In this document: positions 27,029-39,690 of the stretch, piece after piece
Layout of the letters: each line of letters opens with the position of its first letter
How positions within the stretch are numbered: position 1 is the stretch's first letter
From: Margaritifera margaritifera
Taxonomy: Eukaryota; Mollusca; Bivalvia; Unionida; Margaritiferidae
Reading direction: 5' to 3'
Assembly (NCBI GenBank): GCA_029931535.1
Contig: JAQPZY010001628.1
Location: forward strand, 1,932,501 to 1,996,500
Length of the DNA: 64,000 nt
Position numbers and translations under genes: made by a program
The notes under the pieces: generated by a model
Seen by the model: only the letters and a program-made list of their open reading frames with translations
The model's database searches: none
Told to the model about the DNA's origin: nothing

Positions 27029-27043
27029 GTGTGTGTGTGTGAG

Positions 27044-27108
<65 letters not shown>
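27029..27108. repeat. (GT)n(GA)n microsatellite
   Basis: Short GT run, then about 30 GA units. Confidence 0.95.
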
Positions 27109-27110
<2 letters not shown>

Positions 27111-27214
27111 ATATGTGTATTCTAATGTTGCTAGTGCGAGTGTGTTGCATTTTCCGTTGTACATTATCGGATAATTGGTTTGATAAAAAGACAAACATGA
27201 TGTGAGTGTCCTCG

Positions 27215-27258
27215 CGAAACTCATTTGGGTCGCGACCCGGGGTTTGGGAACTACTGAA
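27215..27258. mobile_element. Right-end remnant of the hAT-like MITE
   Basis: GACCCGGGGTTTGGGAACTACTG matches the right end of the 5151-5241 MITE. The left part fell in the deletion. Confidence 0.7.
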
Positions 27259-27796
27259 ATATAATGTGCTAAAATTTAGTAAATACAAAAATATAGACTC
27301 AATCTGAGGAACATAGACTCAAATAAAAGTGTGTACATCCCGACTATTATATCGCTAGCGAAATGTGCCAGTGCGACGTCACATGAAGAGGAAAGTAGTT
27401 CATTTAGATCGTTTCAGGACATTGATATAGGCAACATGACGCGCGCCTGAGATAATTAAATTTCGGCCAATATCTTGATTATCTGATTAGTCATAACTTT
27501 GATACTGGTTCAATAGCTTAGAATGATAAAAGGTTTAAAGGCCGGACTTTCCTTTTCAAGTGTACATATGTGTAGCCGCTTATCTCCAGAAAGTACTTAG
27601 ACCTGTTTGTATTTGATCCCGGATACGTTCAACCTTGACTGATGTATAGCATTTTGCTTACTTTTTGTAAAATAGAGTTCATATATGTGGTTTGTTATTA
27701 TTGAGAGATTAAAAACTTGTTTGTCAGCCTTTTAAAAATTATCCGTACCTATTTATACGGTGATAATCATCATCATCATTATCCTAACAGCAAGAA

Positions 27797-27830
27797 CAAC
27801 AACAACAACGATAATAATAATAATAACATC

Positions 27831-27875
<45 letters not shown>

Positions 27876-27876
27876 C
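27797..27876. repeat. (AAT)n microsatellite
   Basis: Trinucleotide run, longer than the paralogue at 5790. Confidence 0.9.
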
Positions 27877-29147
27877 TTTTGACTTCTTAAGCTTTACAAA
27901 TCATAGACAAATTGAAAATCTTCATACAAGCATTCATTAAAACACAGACGACAATGAAAATGCAAAGACACAAATGACCTATAGGAAACTAAAGGAACAA
28001 CTAGAAACAACGTATATATGCAGGTGTGTATAAATATATATAAAGAGAATGAACTATTCAGTGGTTGTGTATAGAGAAAACTCTTTCTAGGTAATAATAA
28101 TTTTAACCCCAAGAAACCCTATATCTTTTCTTATCCGAAGGCGATAAAAAAGATGCCCCCCCCCCGTTTCTATATTGTTTTTGGAGAAAGTTGTATAAAA
28201 AGTAGCAATTAGAAAAGAAAGTAATAGAAACACAGAACAGAGAACAATAATATTATTTGAAAAATATGAGTAATATAATCATGTTCGAAGAAGGTTTAAC
28301 AAGTCCAACTTGTGGACAAGAGACTTGCACACAATGGAGTACTCACATAATCAACTATCAGTTTCATGCTAGCAGATACACAATTTTCACAAGAATCGAT
28401 ATGAAAACAAAAACGTTAGAGAGAATAAATCCTAAACATTGCTTGACTATTTTATGTTTAAATCATATTACGAGGATGCATGTAAACTAGCATGTTCAGA
28501 ATATAAAAGTTTGGAAGATATGAGGATAGATCATTCTATCAAAATATTCTAATCAGTAAATGTAAAATGCATACATTGTAAAGTAATCGCCGTCGTAACT
28601 GAATAAAGTAAGAGAAAGCTGGAAGATTGAAGTAACTATTCTCAATCTCTCAGATGTAACAAGCGCAAGCAGATCATGTACGAATTATAATTCTCTAACC
28701 TGTTTGATTATATTGGTATCCCAAAAACATATGAGCGGGAAGCAAAGTGTTAATGGCTATGGAGACGACTTGGGTTACCAAAAGTACAAACTTTCGAATT
28801 ATGAACGTAATACCAAAATGGAAGCAGAGTGATAGAGGCTATGGAATCCACTCAGACTACCTAGAGTACAAACTCTGTTGTTCTGAATGTTCTACGAGAG
28901 GCAAGCGGGTGATAATGGCCTCGAAATGCAATCCAATATTTATAAAATACATACTACTTAATTGACGTGAGCTGTTTAATTCTAGACAAGTTCATTTACA
29001 TTTTGCAAAAAAGCGCATCCCAGTGTATGAGTAAAATATACAAATTATTGCTTATAATTATATAGTGATTACATTTATGTAGTAAAACTGATCAGCATCT
29101 TGTATGCATCTGGCCCGGTTTCATTGATAAGATCTTCAAACATATGT

Positions 29148-29250
<103 letters not shown>

Positions 29251-30046
29251 GTAACAACTACATACATACAAACACGACATATAATATATATAGGAATCAT
29301 GAAGTCCGTTTTTTTAATGCAAATTTTAAATTGACTTAATATGAAACGTTGGCAAGGAGAAGAAATACGAACATGTGTGTACATTCGAAGGATTTGAACG
29401 AAATATAATCACACGCTTTACTCAGACGGTCTGGATTACATGGTCGCCACTTGTATACCTGTCGATAATCATTTGATATTCTGTTGAAAGTATAATAACC
29501 TTTGTATTTCGTTTTTATTTCGTCAATGAAATAAATAGCGCAAGGTTATTTTCAAATTATTCTTTAATATTTTTTCTCCAGTAAAGAGTAATGAATATAA
29601 ATTTGAAAGGTAGTTATATTCAGTATTCAACCAGGCTTGTAAATATTATGGACATATACCGATACTTTTATATCTGATATAAAATGGACAGATACGGATC
29701 CTTTTATATCTGATATCCTTCAAATCTGTCATTAACACTTTAGGATAAACTGTTAGCAGAAGAAACAACGGTAGAAAAAGAACGATTTACGCACTTGCTT
29801 TGCTTAGACTAATCACAAAAACATATCTTTATCTAAAAGGAAGAAAATTATTTAAAGGCATCAGCTGAATTTAGTAACCTTAATCCTCAAGAAGAGTTGG
29901 GGCGATCCGTACCCTCTGAAGGGCAACCTTTACGTACTTTTGAGAAGGCAGCGGGCTGCAAAAGTGCCTTAACAACGATTTTATAAAATAAACTTTTAAT
30001 AATTGTATGAAACTATATAAAGTACTCAATAAATATAATCCCCCAT

Positions 30047-30724
30047 TCAATACATACCGAATCTGAAACCAACGGCAGCCCCAGAAACCGTTGTAAATGA
30101 GTCTGTGCTGACGTAACCCCCACAGCTTCCCATGTGTATCTCGAAGTAGTAGAAGTACTTTTGGGGCAGGCAGCGTTGCCTTTTTGATCCAAGTGTCCAC
30201 CACGTTTGACATGCAGCATCGCTTATAGTAATCATTAGGAGGAAGATTGGATGGGTTTGCAAAGAAGGCTAGGTAGGAGTTTGGATTGGCGTCGCAATTG
30301 GTGAAAGTGAGGTCCACTCCTGCGGCTTGGTAGCCTTGTGTTGTCCTGCTTCTAGCGTAAGATTCGGGCAGAAATCCAAGATATATGTACGGTTTCATTG
30401 CTGCATTTAATGGAACACTAAACCCAACAGTGTGGTTTAGCTGGAAGGTTATTGGATACCTGTGCTTGAACGCTGAGTGAGGCGCTATCTCGACATCTTT
30501 TTGTATGCCATCTGTTTGAATGTGGCGCACAACAACGTGGCTTCTGTCGGTGTATAATTGGGATAGGTCTTGCAGAACGCCCAAACCTTCTTTCGATACA
30601 AACGTGTAGTCGTGCTCATCGTAAAAGTCACAGAACACGTCAAATTTCTTCCCGGTTGGTGTACATAACCGGTATTCTCCTGATACCGGAGTAATAGACC
30701 CCTGGTAAATATGTTGGCATGATC
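30047..30724 (-). pseudogene. Fibrinogen-like exon 2, copy 2 (frameshifted)
   Basis: The splice acceptor TTTTGCAG is kept at 30725-30726 and the protein is close to copy 1. A 17-bp deletion (after the equivalent of WIKKAT) shifts the frame before the HMGGCGGY region. No signal-peptide exon lies upstream: sequence on that side is Polinton integrase from about 30993. It is therefore an exon orphan and a pseudogene unless another first exon is used. Confidence 0.85.
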
Positions 30725-30959
30725 CTGCAAAAGTCGAATCGATGAAATCAAGCTTATAATTGTGCGTACAAACTTTACACATTTACACGGTTTAAATGGC
30801 TTGCTAAATCAATATTGATAACATCTTTTATATAATGATGAAAGTCTAGTTGCTTACACAAATGTAAATCTATTGTTGGAACAAACTAAACGGGACAAAA
30901 ACTAAAATACGGTGAATAGAAAGAATGGTTTACTTAGCAATCTAACTACACATTACACA

Positions 30960-30992
<33 letters not shown>

Positions 30993-30996
<4 letters not shown>

Positions 30997-31100
30997 TCCT
31001 ATCAGAGATGTCTATGTCCGTCACGTGGATGACAAGAGGCATGCAGACATTGCTGTCATGCAAGCATACAAACTGACAACGGACAGTGCAAAACTAGTTT
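30993..31100 (+). pseudogene. Polinton integrase N-terminal remnant, copy 1
   Basis: The frame FPIRDVYVRHVDDKRHADIA is nearly identical to the beginning of the integrase relic at 54627 in copy 2. It resembles the stretch just ahead of the catalytic core of Maverick integrases, where a D-containing DLVDMQ-like motif occurs. It is truncated after about 35 codons. Confidence 0.65.
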
Positions 31101-31606
31101 TTAACTAGCCTAAGCACCGCATTCGGCTCTCATTAAGTCTTTGTCAAAGCAAACACAAAACAGAGATAAGACAAACAATAAACACAAAAAGCGTTGAAAT
31201 TACAAAAGTTTATATGAATGTTTCTAATGGAATTAAAGCTTGAATATGTTTGATGTTTCGCCTAGTTGGCTTCAACTTGATGATGATGTGGTAAACTAAT
31301 TGGTATTGACCTACAAAGGGAGGAGCTATAGTGCAGTCTCTTTTTAATGTAAAGTGGTGTAACCGTAAATTATATTCCTAACAACAGGAATAACTATAAA
31401 AAAAAAAAAAGAAAAAAAAAAAAAAAAAAAAAAAAAAACAACAAAAAAACAAACACAGTAGTAAGTATATGTGAGTGAGTGAGTAATGGGCAAAATGAAT
31501 GAATTATTTCATTGAAAAAGTTTTATAAAGTGGTGACTGTAAACAGATGATGATTTTATTTGCGTGCAGTTGTCCTTTTTTGAGCCATCTTGGTTTGAGC
31601 CGCTTA
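31101..31606. other. Non-coding interval with poly(A) tract
   Basis: I see no gene. It holds an A-rich tract at 31399-31439 and GTGAGTGAGTGAG at about 31471. The stretch next to the Penelope fragment may be that element's 3' part. Confidence 0.5.
31254..31274 (-). ncRNA. Possible degenerate hammerhead ribozyme core
   Basis: The minus strand reads TTGAAGCC-AACTA-GGCGAAAC. A GCC/GGC stem with a 5-base loop sits between a degraded CUGAUGA-like box and a perfect GAAA box. Hammerhead motifs are known in Penelope-like elements, and this lies just 3' of one in the same orientation. The first box is imperfect. Confidence 0.35.
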
Positions 31607-32555
31607 GTTTCAGTGTTCTAAAGCGGCGTATCCAGTAAGATTAATTTTCTTTCCTATTTTGGAACTCCAGTTGGGGTTGTGAGCAATTACAGTTAGTGTT
31701 ACATCGCTGAAAGTGTGGCCAGGGGAAGAGAAGTGTTCTGCAACTGGACTTCTGTCCAACTTTTTTGTCATCCAGTCAGATCTGTAAAGATTGATCCTTT
31801 TGCGTAGCTTTTCAGTTTCTCCGACATACTGAAGCCCGCATATCTTACATGTGATGAGATAAATTACATTCTCTGTTTTGCACGTTCTGTTTAGACCATG
31901 TATGTTTAATTTTTCGCCGCTCGTCGCTGTGGACAGGTTTTGCATCTTTTATCACGACAGACACCAGGTTTGCCAGGATGGTCTTGACTTGTGATTGACA
32001 TTAGCCTTGTTCAGATTTTTGTTTCTTTTTTTTCTGCTCTAGGCTACTAATGGTTTGTTCGGGAAGATTAACTTTAGTGCGTCACAAGATTCCATGATGG
32101 GCCAGTATTTCTGGATGATTTTACCTACTTTGGGTTTGTCTTGATTGTAGGTCAGAAGAAATGGTATCCGATCAACTTTTTCCTTTTTCCTTTTCTATAT
32201 ATTTTAGTAGGTCATTGCAGTTTGTTTGTTTCACCCTTTGTGTTCCCTCCGCTATCAGGTCTTTGTCGTAGCCTCGGTTCACCAAATGTTCAAAGAACTC
32301 TTCAGACCTTTTAGGAATGTTTCATTGTCGAAGCAAATTCTGCGTATCCTCAGTGCCTGGCTATACGGAATGATCCGAATGTAATGCTTTGGATGACAGA
32401 TGCATGGGAGAAGATACTGGTGTTTATCGGTTGGTTTTGAGTGGATGTCTGTGTGGACTTTTTTTTCTACCAGTATGTTTGTTGTGTCCAGAAAAACGTG
32501 GTTTGAGTTGGAGACTTCTGCTGCGAATTTTATTGAAGGATGGAAGTTTATTTGG
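31607..32555 (-). pseudogene. Penelope-like element: RT thumb, linker and GIY-YIG nuclease
   Basis: Read from 32555 downward, the first frame shows FLDTTNILV, VHTDIHSKPTDKHQYL and YSQALRIRRICFDNETF, the thumb region of Penelope reverse transcriptase. After frame changes the GIY-YIG domain follows in an open 111-codon frame (31945-31610). It has CKTENVIYLITCKICG, YVGETEKLRKR and PVAEHFSSPGHTFSDV. The GIY is represented by VIYLI and the YIG by LQYVG. The RT palm is missing (5' truncation). The element lies in the Polinton copy 1 region and is absent from copy 2. Confidence 0.88.
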
Positions 32556-32645
32556 GAAGAATTTTTACACCATCCGGATGTTATACAAATCAGTACATTT
32601 GGGAAGAATTTTTACACCATCTGGATGAAGTACAAATCAGTACAC
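32555..32645. repeat. 45-bp direct tandem repeat at the Penelope/Polinton junction
   Basis: GGGAAGAATTTTTACACCAT and the following TACAAATCAGTACA occur twice, 45 bp apart. Copy 2 has a single unit at about 56116-56160. Confidence 0.85.
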
Positions 32646-33461
32646 CTTTCACATTATGTTGATATACAGATTATGAAGATTCAGTTTTCACAGATACCGA
32701 CATCGAGTAGTAATTGAAATTAAAGTACAAAGATAAATAGTACAGCCAGTTGCAAAATCTTACAAATCAAACAGAGAGAAACCGAAAAACGAAATAGAGA
32801 AAAGAAATGCGAAATACCAGAGACGCAAAGCTTGCTTGAAAGAAACGAGATTTATCCGGTTTTGCAATAGAAGAAATGAAAAGATTAGAGTGAAAAATCA
32901 ACATTGAATTATATTTGAATGTTAAAAAACAGTAAATAGAGGATCATGGTATTTGAACAAGAAAAGCCAATTTCATATATGATGTACATGTGACATTGTT
33001 CTACGTTTTATCGTAGATAAACGAACTTAAATTTAGCAAAACAAACCTTACAAGTAGAGCACATTATCCATGTCCTGCAACTCGGTTTAACGCTCCAATT
33101 AACTAGGTTATTAAATAAATATTGAACTAGATGCAAATTGACTACACTGAATTTTGTTTCACATTCAAGCCATGACACATTTTTTCAAAACTGGAAATTA
33201 AAATTGGACAGTGATGACTCTATGAAAATATACAGATCACAGGATGACATTAAATTTTGGCAGAATCAACTAAACTGGGCAGTGTGGATGGCAACATCTG
33301 GTTGTGGGATTTCCTGTTGGCAGTTAAGAGATAAAAGTATACCAGGTACTGTCCCAGAATTAGCAAAATAAATATACACATTTCACGTTTATTTCCTGAT
33401 GTAAAAATAGCTGTCTGAATGCACAATACCTTTACCCTATGATGATGCATTCAAATGCAAT

Positions 33462-33714
33462 TAGGGTGCCCCTGGTGGCCGAGTGGTCTAAGGCGCTCGC
33501 CTTTACAGATCACTCACATCTAACCTCTGTCCGCGTAGGTTCGAGTCCTGGGTCGGCCAAAGTGGGTATGTGAGAAAGCTTGCCAGTAACTTCCCGTGAT
33601 TCGGTGGTACTTCCCGGGCTTTTTCCGGGTTCTTCCTCCACCAAATATACTGGCCGCGATGTATAGCCTATCATGTGCTGAAAAATGGCGTTAAACCCAT
33701 AACAACAACAACAA
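33462..33714 (+). mobile_element. tRNA-derived SINE
   Basis: The tRNA-like head has box A TGGCCGAGTGGTC and box B GGTTCGAGTCC (Leu/Ser-type). The body contains CGGTGGTACTTCCCGGG and TGGCGTTAAACCC, and the tail is (ACA)n. It is flanked by 10-bp duplications CAAATGCAAT (33452-33461, 33715-33724). The paralogous site at about 57010-57030 has one CAAATGCAAT and no insert, so this SINE arrived after the duplication. Confidence 0.92.
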
Positions 33715-33811
33715 CAAATGCAATAACAATAAAATTGATATGAAAATTTGAGATGTAATAATGTTAAAATTCCACCACACGATAACTTGAGAATATATCA
33801 AGAGAAAAACA

Positions 33812-33962
<151 letters not shown>

Positions 33963-34989
33963 CGAATGGGTATTATTTGAATACTGGCAGGCAAAGAACA
34001 AGCTACAGCCTACAGGCTGGTAATACTTGTTCCTTCTAGATAGTAACGGAGCATCTGTTACGCAGACTCTTTCGACAGTACCAAACACTGTTGAAAAGCC
34101 AATGGAGCTATTAATTTTAGGAGAGTAAGGTTACGACACAGACAAAAATGTTGTGGTAAAATACCAACAATTCATAACGGATTCAAAAGTGAAATTGAAC
34201 TATGCTGTTGATGATGACATTCTCTTATTGCTACTGAGTGACATGTTGATGAAAGAGGGCAGTATACTGGGATGCAACAACAATTTACAGAAATCAAGTG
34301 ACTCATTTACACTGGGGTTACACTCTACCATCAATACCATCAATACCGATGTAACATAAAGCGGTATTCCAAAGGCTGTGGCAGTACGACAAGAAATCGT
34401 AGAGGACAAAAAGAAGACAAAACGGGTAAAAATTAAGTAGAGAAGAAGGATTAGGATAACGATTTTCCTCGCCAACTAGGCTTGTCCATTCGAGACAATA
34501 ATAATGATCCTACTGTCAGATCTAAGAATGCGACGTTCAAAAGACGCATGACAATCACGAAGTGCGGGCAAAGTTTAATTTGAAAACGCCGAATGAAAAC
34601 TATCGACCATTGAATAAACAAGCAATGATTTAGTTTGGTTTTAATGGTTTCAAGAGCTGCTGTGTTTTATTTTTTAAAACTATTTTACTAGCGTTTGACG
34701 TTCCTAGATGCTTTGTTTATACCTTGAATCAAAACTGCAAAGAACAAACCCACTAATTAAATGCTAAAACAAGGAAAAACCCATGTTCAATTAGAAAAAA
34801 AACCCAAACAATTTGTTTAACACTCTTGAATAACCAGCTTACCACGTCGTGAAGTAATATCAGATATTACTTCTGCTATATTTTTGGCTAAGTCAAACTA
34901 ATAATTGGCTAAGTTTTTCAAGCATTTTTGGATTATGTCAAAAAATAAATGATTCTCCTGAAGTATAAGAAGCTGGAGTAGGTTTTGTC

Positions 34990-35612
34990 GGGGAGGAGTA
35001 GGTAAAGGTGGTGTATAAAAAACAGCAGGAAAAACAGCACTTCTAACAAAAGTTGCTATAGATAGAGCCATTCATGATATAGTCATTACTATCGCTGTAG
35101 ATATAACATCTATTGTTACACCTTTTTTTATAAACAGTTTTTTCAGCGTTTCAACTAACAGTAATTTTTCCCTAAGTTTTGAATTGATTTTTCCAATATC
35201 TTTTCCAACATTGCTCCCCAGCTGTGTATGATGTCCAAGTCTTTGCGCTTTGATGATTTCAAACCTTTACAACCGTTATTGTAATATGACCTTTTTGCTT
35301 GGATCAGTTTATTTCTGATGTCCTTTTATCAGCTCTTCAATCTGTTTTTGCACAGTTCAACATGGATTTTCGTAAACTCTATCTGCGTTTTGAGATGGTG
35401 AAATTTATATTGTGTCTGAAGAAAGGTATGGACGTATTACTATGAGAAGTGAAAGTGATTTTTTTTTAAAAAACAGCTCAATGTCAAAAAGTGCTAGAGC
35501 TTCTAGTTTTCTGAATTATTAAATAAACAAGATGTTTAAAATGTAGGTATAATGGTTAATTATTTGTTGAACATGCGTATGAGAGTGATGTCTTTTGCAC
35601 TTTACAAGAAAC

Positions 35613-35669
<57 letters not shown>

Positions 35670-36235
35670 GGTTGAACCAACAGTTACTGTCAGATAACCA
35701 ATAAAAGTCCCTGGGAATGTAGAGATTCCAACAATAAAAACACATGGTTCATTTGATAACCAAATATTAAAAGAAAAAATATTATGGATCTGTGCCACGA
35801 ACAAATTCAAAGCGGACAAATTCCACCTGCGGAGAAAACAGTAATCGCAACACAAGAGGAAAAATAATTAAGAGGTTACACAAATGCTGTACAAGTTGTC
35901 TAATTAAACATAGCATATTTATTGATGAATTCATCACTAACGATGTAGTTGTTATAAACGGCAAAAGTCTTTTTATTATGCGATGAGCATTGAAATATGT
36001 AAGTATAGATTGATAAGGAGTTGTAAAATCTTCTCTTGACTGGTTTAGCTTCATCTCTATGCGTTTCAGTAATTTCCAATATTTACAGCGATCTCTGGTG
36101 TAATCTTTAGGACTTTCACGCTCTTTAACTTCAATTTGTTTGTTATTTAAATAACGATACAATGGATAAGTCATAGCTACAAAAAAGAAGTGTCATTTAT
36201 CAAAGACAAAAATAACCCCATTTATCCATAAATTG
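34990..36235 (-). pseudogene. Polinton-like minus-strand ORF with hydrophobic segment, copy 1
   Basis: From about 36230 downward there is a hydrophobic start, then MTYPLYRYLNNKQ, then RESPKDYTRDRCKYWKLLKR and MKLNQSREDFTTP. After a decayed interval with a TA expansion, 35230-35000 reads GKINSKLREKLLL, LFIKKGVTIDVISTAIVMTI and a second hydrophobic stretch. Copy 2 (57985-58645) preserves the same blocks. To my recollection the ESPEDY...CKY.LLKRI and EKG.TIAA blocks occur together in one uncharacterised Maverick protein; its function is unknown to me. It is interrupted by stops, so a pseudogene. Confidence 0.5.
35616..35667. repeat. (TA)n microsatellite
   Basis: TA run inside the minus-strand ORF relic; not present in copy 2. 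Confidence 0.95.
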
Positions 36236-36659
36236 AACAGTACAAACAGGAATTGCAAATGGAACATACAAAGAGATAAGTGGTAAAAATATGACTAAAA
36301 ATTGTTGGGTAAAGATATACCAGACACGAATAAGAAAGACATATAAAATCCTTGTAAACGCTAGAACTACTATACTTTCAAAATCATTGTCAGATGTTGT
36401 AATTTATAATTTGATATAATTGATTAGTAGATTTCTTCCGATCGACAATTTAAACAGTTTTATAAATGAACTTAAAGATGACCACATGACTTTAAACGGA
36501 ATTATATATACTTCCCCGGATATTGTCATTTAGGATAGTTTTGTCTCTGCAATGACTGCTAGTTTGATAACTTTCAAGCAAATTGATTTCATAAAGACTA
36601 AAATAAAGTAACGAGGAACTAAGAAATATCGAAGATTGAACAAAACATAATGTTGAAAA

Positions 36660-36863
36660 TGTGCTTCACAAATAAATAGCGTAGCCTCACTAGGGGTGCG
36701 TTGTCAAGAGTCAACATAGCTGAAGGAGAGGAGAATGTGTACCGGCTGCTTTTTCAAGTACTTGTGGCTATAACCTCACTTTTAACAATAATTGCCGTTG
36801 CAGGAGTAGCTGCTTACCATTCAGTAAAATTTGGGATTTGGCAATACTGTTATTAGTATAGTG
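36660..36863 (+). pseudogene. Small Polinton-like membrane protein, copy 1
   Basis: A frame without an obvious start reads SRVNIAEGEENVYRLLFQ followed by a hydrophobic helix (VAITSLLTIIAVAGVAA) and ends at a stop near 36862. Copy 2 at 59085-59314 keeps the same frame up to the helix, and after it continues to FYITESVIN. A single-pass membrane protein among virion genes would fit a Polinton, but the assignment is by context. Confidence 0.45.
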
Positions 36864-36934
36864 AACCTGTTCTATCTCACGGAAAGCGTGATAAACTAAA
36901 GTTAATATGATATACAGATACTGCAATATTTGTT

Positions 36935-38393
36935 CAAAGGTATCCCTGGTGACTATATTACTAGACACTGTACTATCTGAGCTATTTGTACTATCTGTAC
37001 TATTTGAACTATCTGTGTTATCCGCATATCCCTCTGTAAACCTCACGGATTATGGAGGGATCAAGAGGTATTGAAAATAATGTGCGGAATATGAATACAT
37101 AGACGAGTGGATAATATGAGTGCGAATTAATGAAACGGTGGTTGATATATTGACCGAAAAGGTGGTTAATATATTAGCTGAAACTAATAATTTGGCCGAA
37201 AAGGTGGATGAACTACTGCCTAAACTATTATCCGTAACTGAACCAATACCTGAAGTTTTACCTCTAATTGAATCAATCCCTATAACTGAATCAAAGTATC
37301 CTAATGTATCTACCAAATTATCAAAATACCGAAAGTTTAAATGAATTAATTGTGTGAAAGAAGCAATGACAAATAATATGAGCAGACACAAGAAGACACG
37401 TCGTCATAGTGGCAATCGTGATAATAGTGGTAACAGTGATAATTCTTAACCCACTAGCTCTGTTAATTTTAACTCTTATCCTAATAGCTCAGCTAATTTG
37501 TACTGTCACCCAAATTATATTGATTCTGATAATTATGATGACTGTGATCTAGACTATGGTAGTCTGAATGAGTTACTATATAATAGTATCAACATCATCA
37601 GTAACAGATTATGATAAATACGCTAAGGTTTATTATGAAGACATATAAATAACTGCACTCATTGTAATAATTGCTTCCTATCAACCAAATCTAATACTGT
37701 GTATGAGTATAATGCAATATATAACCTCCCACTAAGAACTATCTCATTTAAGTGTAATGGCAAACGTATACATTTAGATAGCTTTGTCAGCATATATATT
37801 ATGGTATTAGCTTGAGGTGAAAATATAACACGTAGCAAATGTAAGAAAAGATTAATACCACGTAAAAATGATGATTGCAACATATCATTTACCAAATGTT
37901 AAATGCTTTTCTCATACCTCCCAACCATCGGAGGTATAGAAAAGTCTCTAGAAAGTATTTCTAACAAAACTAACTAGTCTAATTGATACTAGATTAAAAA
38001 AATTACCCAATACCGCGCTTTATCCTTCAAAACACTTTAATGCTCATATTAACCCTGATATTAAAAACGTACTCAGAAACATAAACTTTTGCTATATGCA
38101 AAATAAATTCTTTTCATACAGAACATTATATATATTCGAAGACTACACTCTAAAATTTAACAGTGATTCTTCACTCAATAGATAAAGAAATATGTGTGAT
38201 ATGTCCTTTTGGAAGAACCAACTTAATTGGACTGTATGGTGTGCAACATCTTGATGCGGAATAAGTTATTGCCACTTATCAAATTCAAACATTCCAGAAT
38301 TCTGTTTACAGATTTTATATTTACTTTCAAAAAAGAAAACTTCTATCTAAATGTTCAGTACCTTTATCAGATGATGAGTCATTTAACTCAAAT
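36935..38393. other. 1.46-kb segment present only in Polinton copy 1
   Basis: Flanks 36905-36934 and 38394-38440 are contiguous in copy 2 (59318-59400), where this segment is absent. It holds a 74-codon heptad-rich frame at 37120-37344 (ILTEKVVNILAETNNLAEKV). A basic then Asn/Ser-rich frame follows at 37378-37615 (MSRHKKTRRHSGN). Next is a Cys-containing frame (about 37650-37900) and then the second virion-type frame below. Whether it was inserted here or deleted from copy 2 is open. Confidence 0.75.
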
Positions 38394-38420
38394 AGTATTT
38401 CATAAACCTGAAATAGTTTA
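37984..38420 (+). pseudogene. Second, diverged virion-protein-like frame
   Basis: One frame runs from DTRLKKLPNTALYPSKHF through FWKNQLNWTVWCATS to a stop, then CGISYCHLSN. A +1 change gives FRFYIYFQKRKLLSKCSVPL. The W-NQLN-VW-ATS-CGIS block aligns with the frame at 33240-33310, but the rest differs, so it is a paralogue and not a duplicate of that piece. At least two stops and a frameshift. Copy 2 lacks it. Confidence 0.5.
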
Positions 38421-38454
38421 ACATAATCTGCAACAACTTTGATATACCAGCACA

Positions 38455-39170
38455 TCATGACTAGAGTTGATTTTAACGGAAAGAACTTAACTCTTACGAA
38501 TGGCCGAACCTATTAAAAGATAGAGAGAGAAATGTTTATATTCCGTCTGCGAAAAAGTACCAGAAGGATATGGGATAACAAATACACCCTTTGTTAAACT
38601 GGCTACGTTTACTTCAAGACGAGACCAAAAAAGCAAAACAAACAAAAATCATGCTAATGTTCGATTTAGAAGAAATGCCAACGCAAAATAAGGTTTTGCA
38701 AAATGTGTTTACAAAAGACAAATAGAATTAGAACAAATAGACTCGGAGACGTAAAACAAATAATTTAATGAAGATTATAAATTAGCATGGAGCAAAATGT
38801 TAAATTAACACAAGAATGCAACACTAAGAAAATATTAATATTCTGGAAGAAGAACATAATTATCGGGACATTTAAAACACTGGAATAAAATGGTATAAAA
38901 TGCAGAATATGTAATTTTGGCATTCTGTATCGGAAAAACTCAACAAATAGAATTTGTTGGGACTTTAACGGAAAGCAACTATGTATATTTTGTGAAAGGT
39001 AAACTAAAACATTTTATTACTGGTTAGAGGAAATCCCAGACTAAAATCCGTTGTAAATGCAAAAGGGAACACGATATACTATTTTCAAAGGGAACACACA
39101 TAACAAGATTTAATAGGCGCATACACAGAGTTATCCATAGGGGAAGATCTAGACTAGATAGATTCTCGAA
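38455..39170 (+). pseudogene. Unidentified Polinton-region ORF relic, copy 1
   Basis: Blocks CLYSVCEKVPEGYGITNTPF, FVKLATFTSRRD and IELEQIDSET are collinear with 59445-59960. They are preceded by VDFNGKNLTLTNG, similar to the GKNFTPSG start of the virion frame. Several stops. I do not recognise the protein. Confidence 0.4.
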
Positions 39171-39414
39171 CTAAACTATTTACAGGGATATCCAACTATT
39201 GTTTCGAACGTAAAATGGAGTTAACGAAACCCAATTAGAAAATGCAGTTCGGTATAATTATTGACAAGAGAAAACTACGCAAACTAAAACTAAAGCGAGG
39301 GTGGTTTTTATAGAGGCATGTCTGAGAAACCTAACTTAAATTTCTATTGCTAAATCAAATCTATTTTGCTTTAAGAATTGTATATGGTGGTGGTTAACCT
39401 TTGCTTGATTTAGT

Positions 39415-39690
39415 TTGGCTACCTTTCAACTTCTCTATATTCAGAGGTATAGAAAATTGATAGAAAATGGAAAGATGGGTATTTATTTCTTGTCGAAAAC
39501 AAATCAAGCAGTTAATACTATTTTAGCATGTAATCTCTATTCAATAAAGATATTATCTTTTGAAACTTTATTCAACCGTGGTATACAATTGGTACGTAAA
39601 TATTATAGCTACCAACATAATATTGCCTTAAATAGGGAGATCGACTACTATCCTTTTTCCAACTTCATTCCTCCAATTACCATACTTTAA
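39415..39690 (+). other. Unidentified open frame
   Basis: A 91-codon frame whose sequence is partly paralogous to 60710-60970, where the frame is not kept. Probably decayed element DNA and not a gene. Confidence 0.2.

Noticed and set aside
33467..33560. Genuine tRNA-Leu gene
   Set aside because: Box A and box B are good, but the body continues into a SINE with (ACA)n tail and target duplications, and the anticodon region does not fold as a normal tRNA.
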